Assembly (NCBI RefSeq): GCF_003058195.1
Contig: NZ_QBUH01000002.1
Location: 372,001 to 436,000 of the forward strand
DNA: 64,000 bases
Direction of reading: 5' to 3'
Origin: Elizabethkingia sp. YR214
Lineage (GTDB): Bacteria > Bacteroidota > Bacteroidia > Flavobacteriales > Weeksellaceae
Part shown: one piece after another, positions 18,195-26,363 of the stretch
How positions within the stretch are numbered: the stretch's first letter is position 1
Layout of the letters: each line of letters opens with the position of its first letter
Made by a program: the position numbers and the translations under genes
Notes under the pieces: model-generated
Seen by the model: the letters and a program-made list of their open reading frames with translations, nothing else
Database searches by the model: none
What the model was told of the DNA's origin: nothing

Positions 18195-19970
18195 ATGAAA
18201 AAACATATTCAATATATAGCAGTTATCGGTGTTTTAGGAGTGGCAGGAGTACAAACTGCCCATGCACAGATTAAAGAAGAAAAATTGGTTCTTAATCGTA
18301 AGCGTGAGCCTGAAGTAAAGAAAATTGAGAAAAAGAAAACTTCTGTTCCTACAGAAAAAAACTTCCCGCCAAAAGGGAAGGACTCTCTGAAATATCAGGT
18401 AACTAATATTCCTTTGATTTCGGATTTCAAAACTTCTACTATCAAAGGGGAAGATATTTCTCCGAAATTCAATACAGGTTATAACCGTAACTATTTCCAG
18501 CTGGGATATGGTAACTATGGTAAATTTCTGGTAGATGGAAATGTTTCGGGAGAAATACAGCCTAATCTGGAGGTTGGTGCAGATGTACACCACATCTCTA
18601 CCAGTGGATTAAAGAAGTACTATAACTGGGATTCTAAACAACAGAATACTGAAGCAAATGTATTCTTAAACTCATATGGTGAAGTAGGGAAGCTGAATGT
18701 AGATGCAGGTATCGAACTAAACAACTATAATTACTACGGGAATTATCAGAATGTAATACAGCCTGCTAACAATGCAGATCTAAAGCAAAGTTATACCAAA
18801 TTTGGTGTAAATGCTTATTATGATTTTTATGCTAATAATTATCTGAATGATATCCGTGTAAAAACAGCATTTACCAAAGACCATTTCAATGCGAAAGAAA
18901 ACTTCTATGACGCATTGGTAAACTTTGCAAAACACGATCTTACAATCAGTTCTTCTGATGGTATTACAATGAATGCCGATCTAGGTGTAGGAATACAAGG
19001 TGTAAATACACAATTTGATATTCTGAATAAAAATGAGTCAACTCATTTTGTGGCTAACTTCACGCCTGAAGTTACTTTCTTTAAAGGAAACCATTATCTG
19101 AAAATCGGATCGCGTTTTACATCGCTTACATCCAAATACCAAACAGCAACAACAGACAGAACCAAAAATAATAAGTTCTACTGGTTCCCGACTGCTGAGA
19201 TCTTAATTGCACCAAAAGATGAAGTTAAATTTTACGCTGGGGTAGATGGTGGTATTAAATTAAACACTTATACAGATTTGTTACATGACAATCCGTTCTT
19301 AGTATCAGATCTTCAGCTTCGCCCGACAGAGACCAAATACCATATTTATTTCGGTATTAAGGGTGATATCGAGCAGAACTTTAAATATGACATTAACGCA
19401 GGTTACAGCAAGCTGAATGATATGTTATTCTATAAGTCGAATAACCTGTTCTCTGCAGATCCTGTGGCTCAAAGAAATGCATACGATTATCTGAATACTT
19501 TTAACACTGTATATGATAACGGAAATCTAAGTGAAGTCACTATCAATGCTCAGTATTTCCCATTGGAAAACTTAAACTTTACAGGGGAGTTAAAATATAT
19601 GAGTTACTCACTGAAAAACTTCAGTAATGCATTCTACAAGCCTGTTGTACAAACAACATTGGGAGCGAAGTATTCTATGCTGAATAAAAAGTTAAATCTT
19701 GGTTTTAAAGGTATTTTTGTAACTGACAGAAAAGCGAATGCTTTCGATGTGCAGCCATTAGGCACTAATAGCCAATATACAACTACTGAAGCAAACGATA
19801 GAAAGGTTTCCGGATATGTAGATCTTAACCTTTCCGCAGAATACAAATTACACAAGAATATCAGTGTTTTTGTAATGGGGAATAACCTAACCGGAACATC
19901 TTATCAGAACTATTTAGGCTACAAAGTAATGGGAGCTCAGGTACTTGGCGGAATCAAGCTGGAATTTTAA
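18195..19970 (+). CDS. Outer-membrane beta-barrel protein, TonB-receptor-like without plug
   Basis: 591 residues. A signal peptide ends at about residue 25 (HAQ). A short basic linker (EKKKTS) leads into a long run of alternating beta strands with many aromatic and Asn/Tyr residues, ending in the terminal phenylalanine LEF required for barrel insertion. The last strands (VMGNNLTG, GAQVLGGIKLEF) resemble TonB-dependent receptor barrels, but no plug domain or TonB box is evident. It is probably co-transcribed with the TPR gene upstream. The gene ends 56 bp before tRNA-Arg. Confidence 0.75.
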   Translation: MKKHIQYIAVIGVLGVAGVQTAHAQIKEEKLVLNRKREPEVKKIEKKKTSVPTEKNFPPKGKDSLKYQVTNIPLISDFKTSTIKGEDISPKFNTGYNRNYFQLGYGNYGKFLVDGNVSGEIQPNLEVGADVHHISTSGLKKYYNWDSKQQNTEANVFLNSYGEVGKLNVDAGIELNNYNYYGNYQNVIQPANNADLKQSYTKFGVNAYYDFYANNYLNDIRVKTAFTKDHFNAKENFYDALVNFAKHDLTISSSDGITMNADLGVGIQGVNTQFDILNKNESTHFVANFTPEVTFFKGNHYLKIGSRFTSLTSKYQTATTDRTKNNKFYWFPTAEILIAPKDEVKFYAGVDGGIKLNTYTDLLHDNPFLVSDLQLRPTETKYHIYFGIKGDIEQNFKYDINAGYSKLNDMLFYKSNNLFSADPVAQRNAYDYLNTFNTVYDNGNLSEVTINAQYFPLENLNFTGELKYMSYSLKNFSNAFYKPVVQTTLGAKYSMLNKKLNLGFKGIFVTDRKANAFDVQPLGTNSQYTTTEANDRKVSGYVDLNLSAEYKLHKNISVFVMGNNLTGTSYQNYLGYKVMGAQVLGGIKLEF

Positions 19971-20026
19971 GGAAAATAATTGCAAATTCCCGTAATAAGT
20001 ACTTATTTTGCAATCCGAATAAGGGA

Positions 20027-20098
20027 GGCCCCATAGTTTAATGGATAGAATTAAAGATTCCGGTTCTTTAGGTTGAGGTTCGATTCCTCATGGGGCTA
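20027..20098 (+). tRNA. tRNA-Arg (anticodon CCG)
   Basis: A full cloverleaf can be drawn. The acceptor GGCCCCA pairs with TGGGGCT (20091-20097; first pair G-U), discriminator A at 20098. D arm GTTT/GAAT. Anticodon stem AAAGA/TCTTT around loop TTCCGGT, giving CCG, which reads CGG (Arg). T stem TGAGG/CCTCA with TTCGATT loop. CCA is not encoded. Its 3' end is the integration site of the downstream element. Confidence 0.93.
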
Positions 20099-20101
20099 CA
20101 A
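20083..20101 (+). repeat. attL: 19-bp direct repeat at the tRNA 3' end
   Basis: ATTCCTCATGGGGCTACAA covers the end of the T loop, T stem, 3' acceptor strand, discriminator and three further bases. It is identical to 28527-28545. Bases on either side differ between the two copies, so the match ends sharply, as expected for an integrase core site. Confidence 0.9.
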
Positions 20102-20113
20102 TCAGTACAATTA

Positions 20114-20138
20114 GGACTTTTTCGAAAGTCCTTTTTTT
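20114..20138 (+). terminator. Intrinsic terminator just after tRNA-Arg, carried by the element
   Basis: GGACTTT (20114-20120), TTCG loop, AAAGTCC (20125-20131), then seven T. It lies inside the element, 13 bp past attL, and so replaces the terminator the tRNA had before integration (see 28544). Confidence 0.9.
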
Positions 20139-20235
20139 ATGCTCTCATTCTTTATTAATGCAGTATTCATAGCATTTAATATTGATATTCAAAGATTGTA
20201 TTAAAATTCATCAGATTGTAACATATTGTAAATTG

Positions 20236-20259
20236 GCGGAACAACAGTGGTAACAAATT
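20236..20259 (+). repeat. Left copy of a 24-bp direct repeat, possible integrase arm site
   Basis: GCGGAACAACAGTGGTAACA plus AATT recurs with one mismatch at 28460-28483, in the same orientation, near the other end of the element. Paired repeats inside both ends suit arm-type binding by a tyrosine integrase or excisionase. Confidence 0.7.
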
Positions 20260-20273
20260 TTGTATTGTTACCA
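20248..20273. promoter_or_regulatory. 9-bp perfect dyad upstream of the integrase, operator-like
   Basis: TGGTAACAA (20248-20256) and TTGTTACCA (20265-20273) are separated by 8 nt, about one helical turn and a half between centres. The left half overlaps the 24-bp repeat. It lies 46 bp before the integrase ATG and may bind an autoregulator. A hairpin without a T-run makes termination unlikely. Confidence 0.6.
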
Positions 20274-20318
20274 TCAAAGTATTATATTTGAATTGTTCAA
20301 AATATAAAATCCAAACCA

Positions 20319-21665
20319 ATGGCAACCATTAGATTCTTTTTAAGAGGAAAGGAACAAATTCAAAAAATCTATTTCCGCTACCGTCCAAACAAGCAATTTG
20401 ACTTAGTTCTCGCTACTCCCTATGACATAAATATAGACAACTGGGACAATGAGAACCAACAATGGAATTTAAGCCAGTATACTAAAGGAGCAAAAACCAC
20501 AGAGAAAAAGATGCTTAATGCCGAAATTGAGAGATTAAATAATAATCTCAATTCATTTCGAATTGAAATATCCAATTCAATAGATGATAATTTAAGTTTA
20601 ACAGCTCCTGAATTAAAAGAACATATTCGGGATTATGTCAAACGTAATTATTTCGGACATCGGATAAATACACAGGTGAGAAATTCAAAACCTGAACGGT
20701 TTTCAGAACTGTTGGATTTCTATATTAACTTTCGAAGTGTAGAAGACAAAACCAAAGGCACTGCACCACTGGCAGAAAATACCATTAAAAAATATAAAAC
20801 ACTTCAAAAAGTAGTATCCGATTTTGATCGCAATTTAAAGGTTACTGAAATAAATGATCTGTTTAGAAATAACTTTGTTAATCATCTAAATAAACTTAAT
20901 TACTCTACCAATACACAGGTAAAATATATTAAGGACATTAAAATGCTTTGCAAATTTGCTGATACAGATTATCCAATAAGCAAAGAGGTTCTAAACTGGA
21001 AAATAAATTCTAATATCGAAAATGTAGCAGAATATGTTACTTTTAGTTTTGAGCAACTAAAAAAGATAAAGAATACCATTCTACCAAATGACTATCTGGA
21101 TAATGCGAGGGATTGGTTACTAATTTCTTGCTATACCTCTGTTAGAGTATCTGAACTATTTACATTTGATGAGGACAATATTGTTGAAGACAATAACAAT
21201 AAATTTTTAAAAGTTATTGAAAAGAAAAACCGTAACTCCAAAGAAGGTGGACAGAAATATATTTATCTATTACCTGAAGTATTGGACATAATGGAGAAAA
21301 GAAATGGTAAATTTCCAAGGAAAATATCAGAACAGCGGTATAATGGATATATTAAAAAAGTTTGCCAGATTGCAGGTTTGACCGAGATAACAGAGGGCGG
21401 AATTACTGAAGTTAGAAACAATATCAAAAGAAAGGTAAAAGTTAAAGATGAGTTTTGGAAGTTGGTAACATCACATTCAGGTCGTGCAACGTACGTTACT
21501 TTATTTAGTCAGTATTTACCAAGTGAAATAATCCAAATGCAGACAAACCACCATAGCAAGGAAATGGTAGAACATTACAATAAAACGGATCTAAATGAAG
21601 TCTTATTACAGCGTGCCAGAGTAGTAGCACAGGCACACAAAGAAGTAGAACTAAAAATATCTTAA
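20319..21665 (+). CDS. Tyrosine recombinase/integrase of the tRNA-Arg element
   Basis: 448 residues. An N-terminal arm-binding domain (about 1-110) precedes a SAM-like core-binding domain (about 125-225) and the catalytic domain. Active-site residues can be placed: Arg in TSVRVSE, Lys in the KKNRNSKEGGQ region, the H-x-x-R box as SHSGRATY, the second His in TNHHSKEM and the nucleophile Tyr in VEHYNK. It lies next to attL and reads away from it, the usual place for an integrase. It most resembles the family used by Bacteroidetes integrative elements. A terminator follows at 21726-21744. Confidence 0.95.
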   Translation: MATIRFFLRGKEQIQKIYFRYRPNKQFDLVLATPYDINIDNWDNENQQWNLSQYTKGAKTTEKKMLNAEIERLNNNLNSFRIEISNSIDDNLSLTAPELKEHIRDYVKRNYFGHRINTQVRNSKPERFSELLDFYINFRSVEDKTKGTAPLAENTIKKYKTLQKVVSDFDRNLKVTEINDLFRNNFVNHLNKLNYSTNTQVKYIKDIKMLCKFADTDYPISKEVLNWKINSNIENVAEYVTFSFEQLKKIKNTILPNDYLDNARDWLLISCYTSVRVSELFTFDEDNIVEDNNNKFLKVIEKKNRNSKEGGQKYIYLLPEVLDIMEKRNGKFPRKISEQRYNGYIKKVCQIAGLTEITEGGITEVRNNIKRKVKVKDEFWKLVTSHSGRATYVTLFSQYLPSEIIQMQTNHHSKEMVEHYNKTDLNEVLLQRARVVAQAHKEVELKIS

Positions 21666-21725
21666 AAAAAGAATACTGATTAAATTTGAAATTCAGAACT
21701 ACATTATTCTCAAATAAAATTTCAG

Positions 21726-21744
21726 AGCGACATATTTTGTCGCT
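21726..21744 (+). terminator. Hairpin after the integrase gene
   Basis: AGCGACA (21726-21732), loop TATTT, TGTCGCT (21738-21744), then TTACTCATTTATTTTAG. The T-run is interrupted, so strength is uncertain. The GCGACA arm also occurs in the iteron-like block at 24663. Confidence 0.6.
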
Positions 21745-21779
21745 TTACTCATTTATTTTAGCCCTCAAAATTACAAGCT

Positions 21780-22499
21780 ATGGAAATCCCTTTATATTTT
21801 TCTCTCAAGAAATTTGAACAAAACTACATGTTTGATTTTATGCATGTGAGGGATAGGAATTTAAGTTTAATGTCTTACTACGACATACTTTCGGAAAAGT
21901 ATCTAAATGTATTTTCCGAAACAAATCAAATTCTTTTAGATGAAGATTCTTTAAGGAAATACCTTAGTAAATATTCTGATCATGAAGGATTTATTGACTT
22001 TGTCTTGACTAATTATGAAGGCTATAAAGACTTTCTGGAAGAAAGAAATCCTCCTGATGATGTAGATTTACTACCTGAATTTATAGACTTAAATATTTCT
22101 AATATTGGTATTGGTGCAGTACTTGAGATTAATAGTATACACACCTACATAATAAGTGAAATGGTTAAATTAAAGTTTTCCAGTAAGGATAACCAATATA
22201 GACGAGTATCTGATAAAACCAATAAAATCAATTCCAAAATTACAAACATTCAGGCAATCGGATATTTATTTACGGAGTTAATAAATAAGGGGCTAATAGA
22301 ACCCATTAATAAAGGAGGAAATTTAAGTCCGACCAATACAGCCAGAATGATATTAGATCATTTTCATTTTGAAGACTTAGAAGAACAACCAAGTGTTGAA
22401 TATTTAAAAAAGACACTATTTGCAGATAACAGTCTTTCAGGAGATAAAACAAAACATTTTAAACTTCCTACACTGAAGCAACTCAATCAAAAGCAATAG
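21780..22499 (+). CDS. Unknown protein of the integrative element
   Basis: 239 residues, no signal peptide or membrane segment. The C-terminal half contains AIGYLFTELINKGLIEP, a stretch of helices, then ARMILDHFHFEDLE and PSVEYLKKTLF. A comparable helical C-terminal module occurs in proteins next to integrases in Bacteroidetes elements, where some are RteC-like regulators; I cannot confirm that relation here. The N-terminal 140 residues are acidic. It has its own terminator (22521-22547) and lies 114 bp after the integrase. A regulatory or DNA-binding role is a guess from position. Confidence 0.5.
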   Translation: MEIPLYFSLKKFEQNYMFDFMHVRDRNLSLMSYYDILSEKYLNVFSETNQILLDEDSLRKYLSKYSDHEGFIDFVLTNYEGYKDFLEERNPPDDVDLLPEFIDLNISNIGIGAVLEINSIHTYIISEMVKLKFSSKDNQYRRVSDKTNKINSKITNIQAIGYLFTELINKGLIEPINKGGNLSPTNTARMILDHFHFEDLEEQPSVEYLKKTLFADNSLSGDKTKHFKLPTLKQLNQKQ

Positions 22500-22520
22500 T
22501 AAAAGGAAAAAAATATTGTC

Positions 22521-22559
22521 ATAACCGTCTAAAATATAGGCGGTTATTTTGTTTTTAGG
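22521..22559 (+). terminator. Intrinsic terminator
   Basis: ATAACCG (22521-22527) pairs with CGGTTAT (22541-22547), followed by TTTGTTTTT. The inner TCTA/TAGG bases may extend the stem. It lies 21 bp after the stop of the 239-residue protein. Confidence 0.8.
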
Positions 22560-22632
22560 ATATACCGGATAGGTTTCAGGATAACACCTGCGCTATACAA
22601 TACCCAATCTTTGCAATGTAAATAAAAAACCA

Positions 22633-22923
22633 TTGCATATGTCAACAATACAATTCATCGGTACAACTCCAACCGACCTTATCAAAGAATTAAAAGATGC
22701 TTTAATTCCGGAACTTAAAGAACAACTCTCAAAAGATTTTCAACCAAAAGAACCAACCCAGTACCTAACCCGTAGCGAAGTTTGTGAGCTTTTGAAAATA
22801 GATCTATCCACTTTACACCGCTGGCGAAAAGAAGGGCAGATTCCCTCTTATGGCTTCGGTAACCGTGTATATTTTAAACGTGATGAGGTAGAACAGATCA
22901 TAAACCAAAACAAGCTTTCCTAA
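22633..22923 (+). CDS. Excisionase/AlpA-like helix-turn-helix protein
   Basis: 96 residues. A helical N-terminus (about 1-40, with KELKDALIPELKEQL) leads to a MerR-type winged HTH of the excisionase family at about 45-92: YLTRSEVCELL, STLHRWRKEGQIP and GNRVYFKRDEVEQII. Such proteins bend DNA for excision or act as AlpA-like activators. Placement between integrase and replication genes fits either role. It may bind the repeated AATAGTGGYAAC sites found at four places in the element. Confidence 0.85.
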   Translation: MHMSTIQFIGTTPTDLIKELKDALIPELKEQLSKDFQPKEPTQYLTRSEVCELLKIDLSTLHRWRKEGQIPSYGFGNRVYFKRDEVEQIINQNKLS

Positions 22924-23161
22924 GTTTTCGTATAGCTTTCTTTACAGATGGTTCTTACTCTTCGCCTGTTTACTTATGTTACTGGTATTTCATATTCAGC
23001 ATTCAGTATTCCATTACCATACAATATTCAAAACTTCTCTATAGTACAATTACACATCACTACGAAAAAGAAAAGGGAGTAAAATAATTACTCCCTGTGT
23101 TCAAAATATTTGTGTAATAGTGGCAACCATTACAACCTTCCAAAGGTAGTGAAAAATAATA

Positions 23162-24085
23162 GTGTTAAAGATTATTATGTTGGACAATCTCAAATTAATA
23201 ACTACCAATCCTGATATTATTCGTCGGCTATCTTTGGAAAATAAGTTTCCACGAGTAAGACCTCCGAATAATAACTACTTAAGTTTCGGAGTATACGGGA
23301 ATAAGTTAAGGTTAGACTTTAGAAAAGTCATGCAGTACGGAAACCTCATCGGATTTGGTTCCGTAGCTGTCAATATCAGTCCTCACTATCACTTTAATAA
23401 TTATCAACACAACGGAAACGACTTAACACCTGAAGACTGTATGAACTCTATTATCACAATTCTTAACAGCATTGGAATAACCAAATCAGAATACCCTGAT
23501 TTTAAAGTTGTCAATATCGAATTTGGCGTTAATATTATTCCTGATATGGGTATTGAAAACATTATTGAGGGTATTCTATACCACCGGAAAACGCCCTTTA
23601 GAATTAAAGGCTTTCCTTACTTTAAAAAATCAGATGCTACAGAATTCAAGCAAATCAAAGCATATGCTAAGGGTATACAGTTTATAGATAACCCTGAATA
23701 TAATATTGATAAAGATATGTTCCGGTATGAAGTAAGAGCCAAACAGACAAAGAATATACACAGGTATGGCATTTATACCGTAAATGATTTACTTAATTCT
23801 GATGTATATAATACCTTATGCGGGGAGCTGGTAAATGAATGGGGAAGTATGCTTATTGTAAACATTAATCCTGTTACTGATAACATTAATTCTAAAAATA
23901 TGCAATTCATTACAAAAGCAAAAAATGGCGAATTCTGGCAGGAACTTATAAAAGAGAAACACCGCAATACTTTTAACTTAAACAAGAGAAAATACTATAA
24001 GACTTTAGGAGTTGAAAATAACCTTCATACTCATCTAAAATGTAAGATTATAGACAAAGTAATTTCACTGCAAAACAGTACTTGA
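23162..24085 (+). CDS. Putative replication protein (phage gene II/X or plasmid Rep-like)
   Basis: 307 residues from GTG at 23162; ATG at 23177 (MLDNLK) is an equally good start. The middle reads VNIEFGVNI, then IKAYAKGIQF and FRYEVRAKQ, then YTVNDLL and LVNEWGSML. This order (core strand, K-x-Y-x-K-G, F/LRYEVR) is typical of phage/plasmid replication initiators of the gene II/X type, which nick and join single strands. The catalytic tyrosines cannot be assigned with confidence. It lies directly ahead of a 960-bp repeat-rich region, a likely origin. Confidence 0.55.
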   Translation: MLKIIMLDNLKLITTNPDIIRRLSLENKFPRVRPPNNNYLSFGVYGNKLRLDFRKVMQYGNLIGFGSVAVNISPHYHFNNYQHNGNDLTPEDCMNSIITILNSIGITKSEYPDFKVVNIEFGVNIIPDMGIENIIEGILYHRKTPFRIKGFPYFKKSDATEFKQIKAYAKGIQFIDNPEYNIDKDMFRYEVRAKQTKNIHRYGIYTVNDLLNSDVYNTLCGELVNEWGSMLIVNINPVTDNINSKNMQFITKAKNGEFWQELIKEKHRNTFNLNKRKYYKTLGVENNLHTHLKCKIIDKVISLQNST

Positions 24086-24087
24086 AA

Positions 24088-24231
24088 ATGCTCAAAAAAT
24101 ACACTAAAAAAGCAGGAAAGAAATGCACAAAAAATGACATGAAAATACTTTTCAAAAAAATGTGCAAATTCCACACAGAGAAGTACCATGAACAGGGGAA
24201 AAGTACATTTTTAAAAAATACCCCAAAATAA
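24088..24231 (+). CDS. Possible small basic peptide
   Basis: A 47-residue ORF begins 2 bp after the stop of the putative replication protein. It is strikingly lysine-rich (about 14 Lys) with three Cys and three His and includes KKAGKKCTKND. Its 3' half runs through the long inverted repeat at 24155-24258, so it may be coincidental coding in AT-rich DNA. No similarity is recognised. Confidence 0.25.
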   Translation: MLKKYTKKAGKKCTKNDMKILFKKMCKFHTEKYHEQGKSTFLKNTPK

Positions 24232-24258
24232 GATAAACGTGGAATTTGCACATTTTTT
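24155..24258. repeat. Perfect 20-bp inverted repeat with 64-nt spacer
   Basis: AAAAAATGTGCAAATTCCAC at 24155-24174 is the exact reverse complement of 24239-24258. Each arm ends in A6/T6, so the stem could terminate transcripts from either side. The spacer contains a smaller GGGG...CCCC pairing. It may be a terminator for the Rep-like gene or a folded single-strand origin. Confidence 0.85.
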
Positions 24259-24457
24259 CTTAAAATAAGCAAGAGAAAAGTAAAGGAAAATGAGAGAAAA
24301 AAGAATTGAAGAATTGAACCTGATTTTTACTTGAAAAGTGATGAGGTTTTATTACAAATAATTTACTGTAGCGGAATAATAAAATTTAAGATGATCCGAG
24401 TTTATTTACCCATAAAAAAGAAGAGATATTTAAAACAGTATATTAGAATATATCCGT

Positions 24458-24503
24458 ATCTGTACACGTGAAAACAAAAACTTCATTACTATCTGTTCAC
24501 GTG
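24458..24503. repeat. 13-bp direct repeat with palindromic CACGTG cores
   Basis: ATCTGTACACGTG (24458-24470) and ATCTGTTCACGTG (24491-24503) differ at one base, with start points 33 bp apart (about three helical turns). CACGTGAA/TTCACGTG also makes an 8-bp inverted pair. A further CACGTG lies in the right arm of the iteron block. Confidence 0.6.
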
Positions 24504-24662
24504 CAGAGAAGATTAAAACAAAAAGTGTACGGTTTTTCTTACCTGTAAAAAAGACTGGTATTTTAAATTATAAAGTTTTCAAATAAAAATAAAGTTCTTT
24601 TATTGGCTACACCAGATACACCCTATAATATTTTTATGATGAATAAAAAAGGTTTTATTTCA

Positions 24663-24769
24663 GCGACACATTCGACACTTCCGACACGGATGTTTTCCAA
24701 ATAACTGTGATATAGTGTTTTATATTTCGGTCATAATTACGACGGTGTCGCACGTGTCGGATATGTCGC
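24663..24769. repeat. Inverted array of CGACAC iterons
   Basis: The left arm (24663-24689) has GCGACA, CGACAC and CGACAC about 10 bp apart. The right arm (24743-24769) is its imperfect inverted copy (GTGTCG, GTGTCG, TGTCGC), about 22 of 27 positions matching, with a 53-nt AT-rich spacer. Helically phased repeats around an AT-rich centre are typical of initiator-binding origins. Confidence 0.7.
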
Positions 24770-25047
24770 AAGAAAAACAAAAATATTTTTGCAAAAGTCA
24801 GTAAACAAAGACATTCTATTTTAGAGAAAAGGTGTAGATGGGTGTAGAAGTGTATCTAAGAAAATAGAAATATTTCCGTACGATATGAATAGCCCAGCAG
24901 AAGTAAAATAACACTCAAAAAAAAGGAAAATTAAGATAAGGCTCGCTTAAGCAGTGCCACCATAAAATATAAACCCAAATAAAGCGGTGGGTTTTTCTGG
25001 GTTTTAAAACATAGAACAAGTAAAGTAAAACAAAAAGTAAAAATGAT

Positions 25048-25755
25048 ATGAATAATAAGAAAGCAAAAAGCCCCTCCAAAAATAAGGGTGTACAAAAGTT
25101 TACAGAAATAGAGAAAAAAATAAATACTGTTTTTGAGCTAAAGAAAGTTACCATTAATGATATTACAAACTTCAATAAAGAGGAACAAGATTACTTCTCT
25201 GATGAGGTTAACAGGCGTATTAATAAGCTTCAGGGAGAAGAGCAAGAAAAGCTATATACAAAGCTAGAAGATGTTTTGCATCCGGATATTAAAAATCAGC
25301 GTTGGGAGGTTAACCATTATAATATCATGTGGGCAATATCGACCCTTACCAAGGAATACGCAAACTTCCCACCTGTGAATTTTATTGCAGAAAAGCTTAA
25401 TTTAAGCAGAACAACAATATATAAACATCTAAAAACCTTCAAAGAATCTGCTCTATACAAAGAGCAACAGCAAAGTATAGAACTCATGGCAGATAAGATT
25501 ATTTGGCAAATGTACTCGCTTGCTGACAGAGGTGATGTAAAAGCTGCAAGGTTATTTTTGGATATAGCAGGTAAAACCGGAAAGAATGAAAGCAGAAAAC
25601 CTCATCAAATAAAAAACCAGAATAATTTTATCCAGATTAACGGAATGGTATTCAATGAACAGATACTAAATAAACTCTCCCCGGATCAATTAAGCAGTAT
25701 TGAAGGAATCTTGAAAACAGTTACTTTAAAAGACCAAAATACAATCGAGGAATAA
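25048..25755 (+). CDS. HTH protein resembling a small terminase subunit
   Basis: 235 residues. A lysine-rich N-terminus leads to a helix-turn-helix at about 105-135 (FIAEKLNLSRTTIYKHLKTF). Then follow a helical segment with LADRGDVKAARLFLDIAGKTG, and a C-terminal tail with NNFIQINGMVF and LSPDQLSSIEGIL. HTH, helical oligomerisation region and IQINxxxxxxxxLxxLxxxxLxxIExIL tail is the architecture of small terminase subunits of the phBC6A51 type. No large terminase gene accompanies it. In a satellite element such a protein would redirect packaging; it might instead be a plain regulator. Confidence 0.55.
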   Translation: MNNKKAKSPSKNKGVQKFTEIEKKINTVFELKKVTINDITNFNKEEQDYFSDEVNRRINKLQGEEQEKLYTKLEDVLHPDIKNQRWEVNHYNIMWAISTLTKEYANFPPVNFIAEKLNLSRTTIYKHLKTFKESALYKEQQQSIELMADKIIWQMYSLADRGDVKAARLFLDIAGKTGKNESRKPHQIKNQNNFIQINGMVFNEQILNKLSPDQLSSIEGILKTVTLKDQNTIEE

Positions 25756-26363
25756 AACGTATGACAACATATTTATACATTTCGTAGAGACTAATAATTC
25801 TGCATTACTTATTTTAAGGCGTTAAAAATCGATTTAATTTGAAAAAGCAATTAAGATATAATAAAGTGGAGAAAAACTTTAAAAACAACCCTCTATTGAG
25901 TTTTTATGCTTTATTACCCGCAAACAAGAAAAGGTTTTTCCGAAGTCATTATGCACGCACATAACATATTAGAAATAAAGATTATTTCACGGTCATTTTA
26001 CGGGGAATAAAAGCAGAATATAAAAAAGGTTTTTCCACGGTCAATGGCTACCAAATACAACGGTTTTTTTACTCGTAAAAAATAGTGGTAAACGATGCAT
26101 TCTCTAATTATTTAGGTTTTAATTATCAGAAATATAAATAACCTGTACAAGGAACAAGAATAATTTATATATTAGCACCAGAATAAATTTTTTTTCATAT
26201 AAAATTTTGTGTTTTATGTGATTCGAAGCACCCTTGGGAAGATGGGGTGCTTTCTTATTTGGTACTTGTAATGTTAAATTTTCATTCATTTACGGGAAAC
26301 CGTATTTTGTTTTTAAAATATTATCCTATATTTAACACAATAAATTATAAAAAAGCACATTTT
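25756..26363. other. 608-bp non-coding stretch between TerS-like gene and cargo
   Basis: No gene is seen. It has partly repeated phrases (AAAAGGTTTTTCCG near 25928 and AAAGGTTTTTCCACGGTCA near 26026, with TTTCACGGTCATT near 25985), an 8-bp TTTTTTAC/GTAAAAAA dyad at 26065-26082, a copy of the AATAGTGGTAAAC motif at 26081-26093 and a hairpin with T-rich tail at 26226-26256. Confidence 0.6.
26226..26256 (+). terminator. Hairpin before the cargo lipoprotein
   Basis: AAGCACCC (26226-26233) pairs with GGGTGCTT (26245-26252) around an 11-nt loop, followed by TCTTATTT. It would insulate the cargo genes from transcription entering from the element backbone. Confidence 0.7.

Larger units (their letters stand above)
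24086..25047. other. Repeat-rich non-coding block, candidate origin region
   Basis: Apart from the doubtful 47-residue ORF, no gene is seen. The block holds a 20-bp perfect inverted repeat (24155-24258), a 13-bp direct repeat with CACGTG cores (24458-24503), an inverted array of CGACAC motifs (24663-24769) and a hairpin with AACCCA/TGGGTT arms and a T-run (about 24973-24998). Clustered iterons and dyads next to a Rep-like gene indicate a replication origin. Confidence 0.6.

Noticed and set aside
24048-24272. 74-codon minus-strand frame rich in Phe and Leu
   Set aside because: It overlaps the 3' end of the Rep-like gene and the long inverted repeat, and its composition is that expected from antisense of AT-rich DNA.
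24915-25175. 86-codon minus-strand frame
   Set aside because: Mostly antisense of the lysine-rich start of the TerS-like gene; low-complexity Phe/Leu product.
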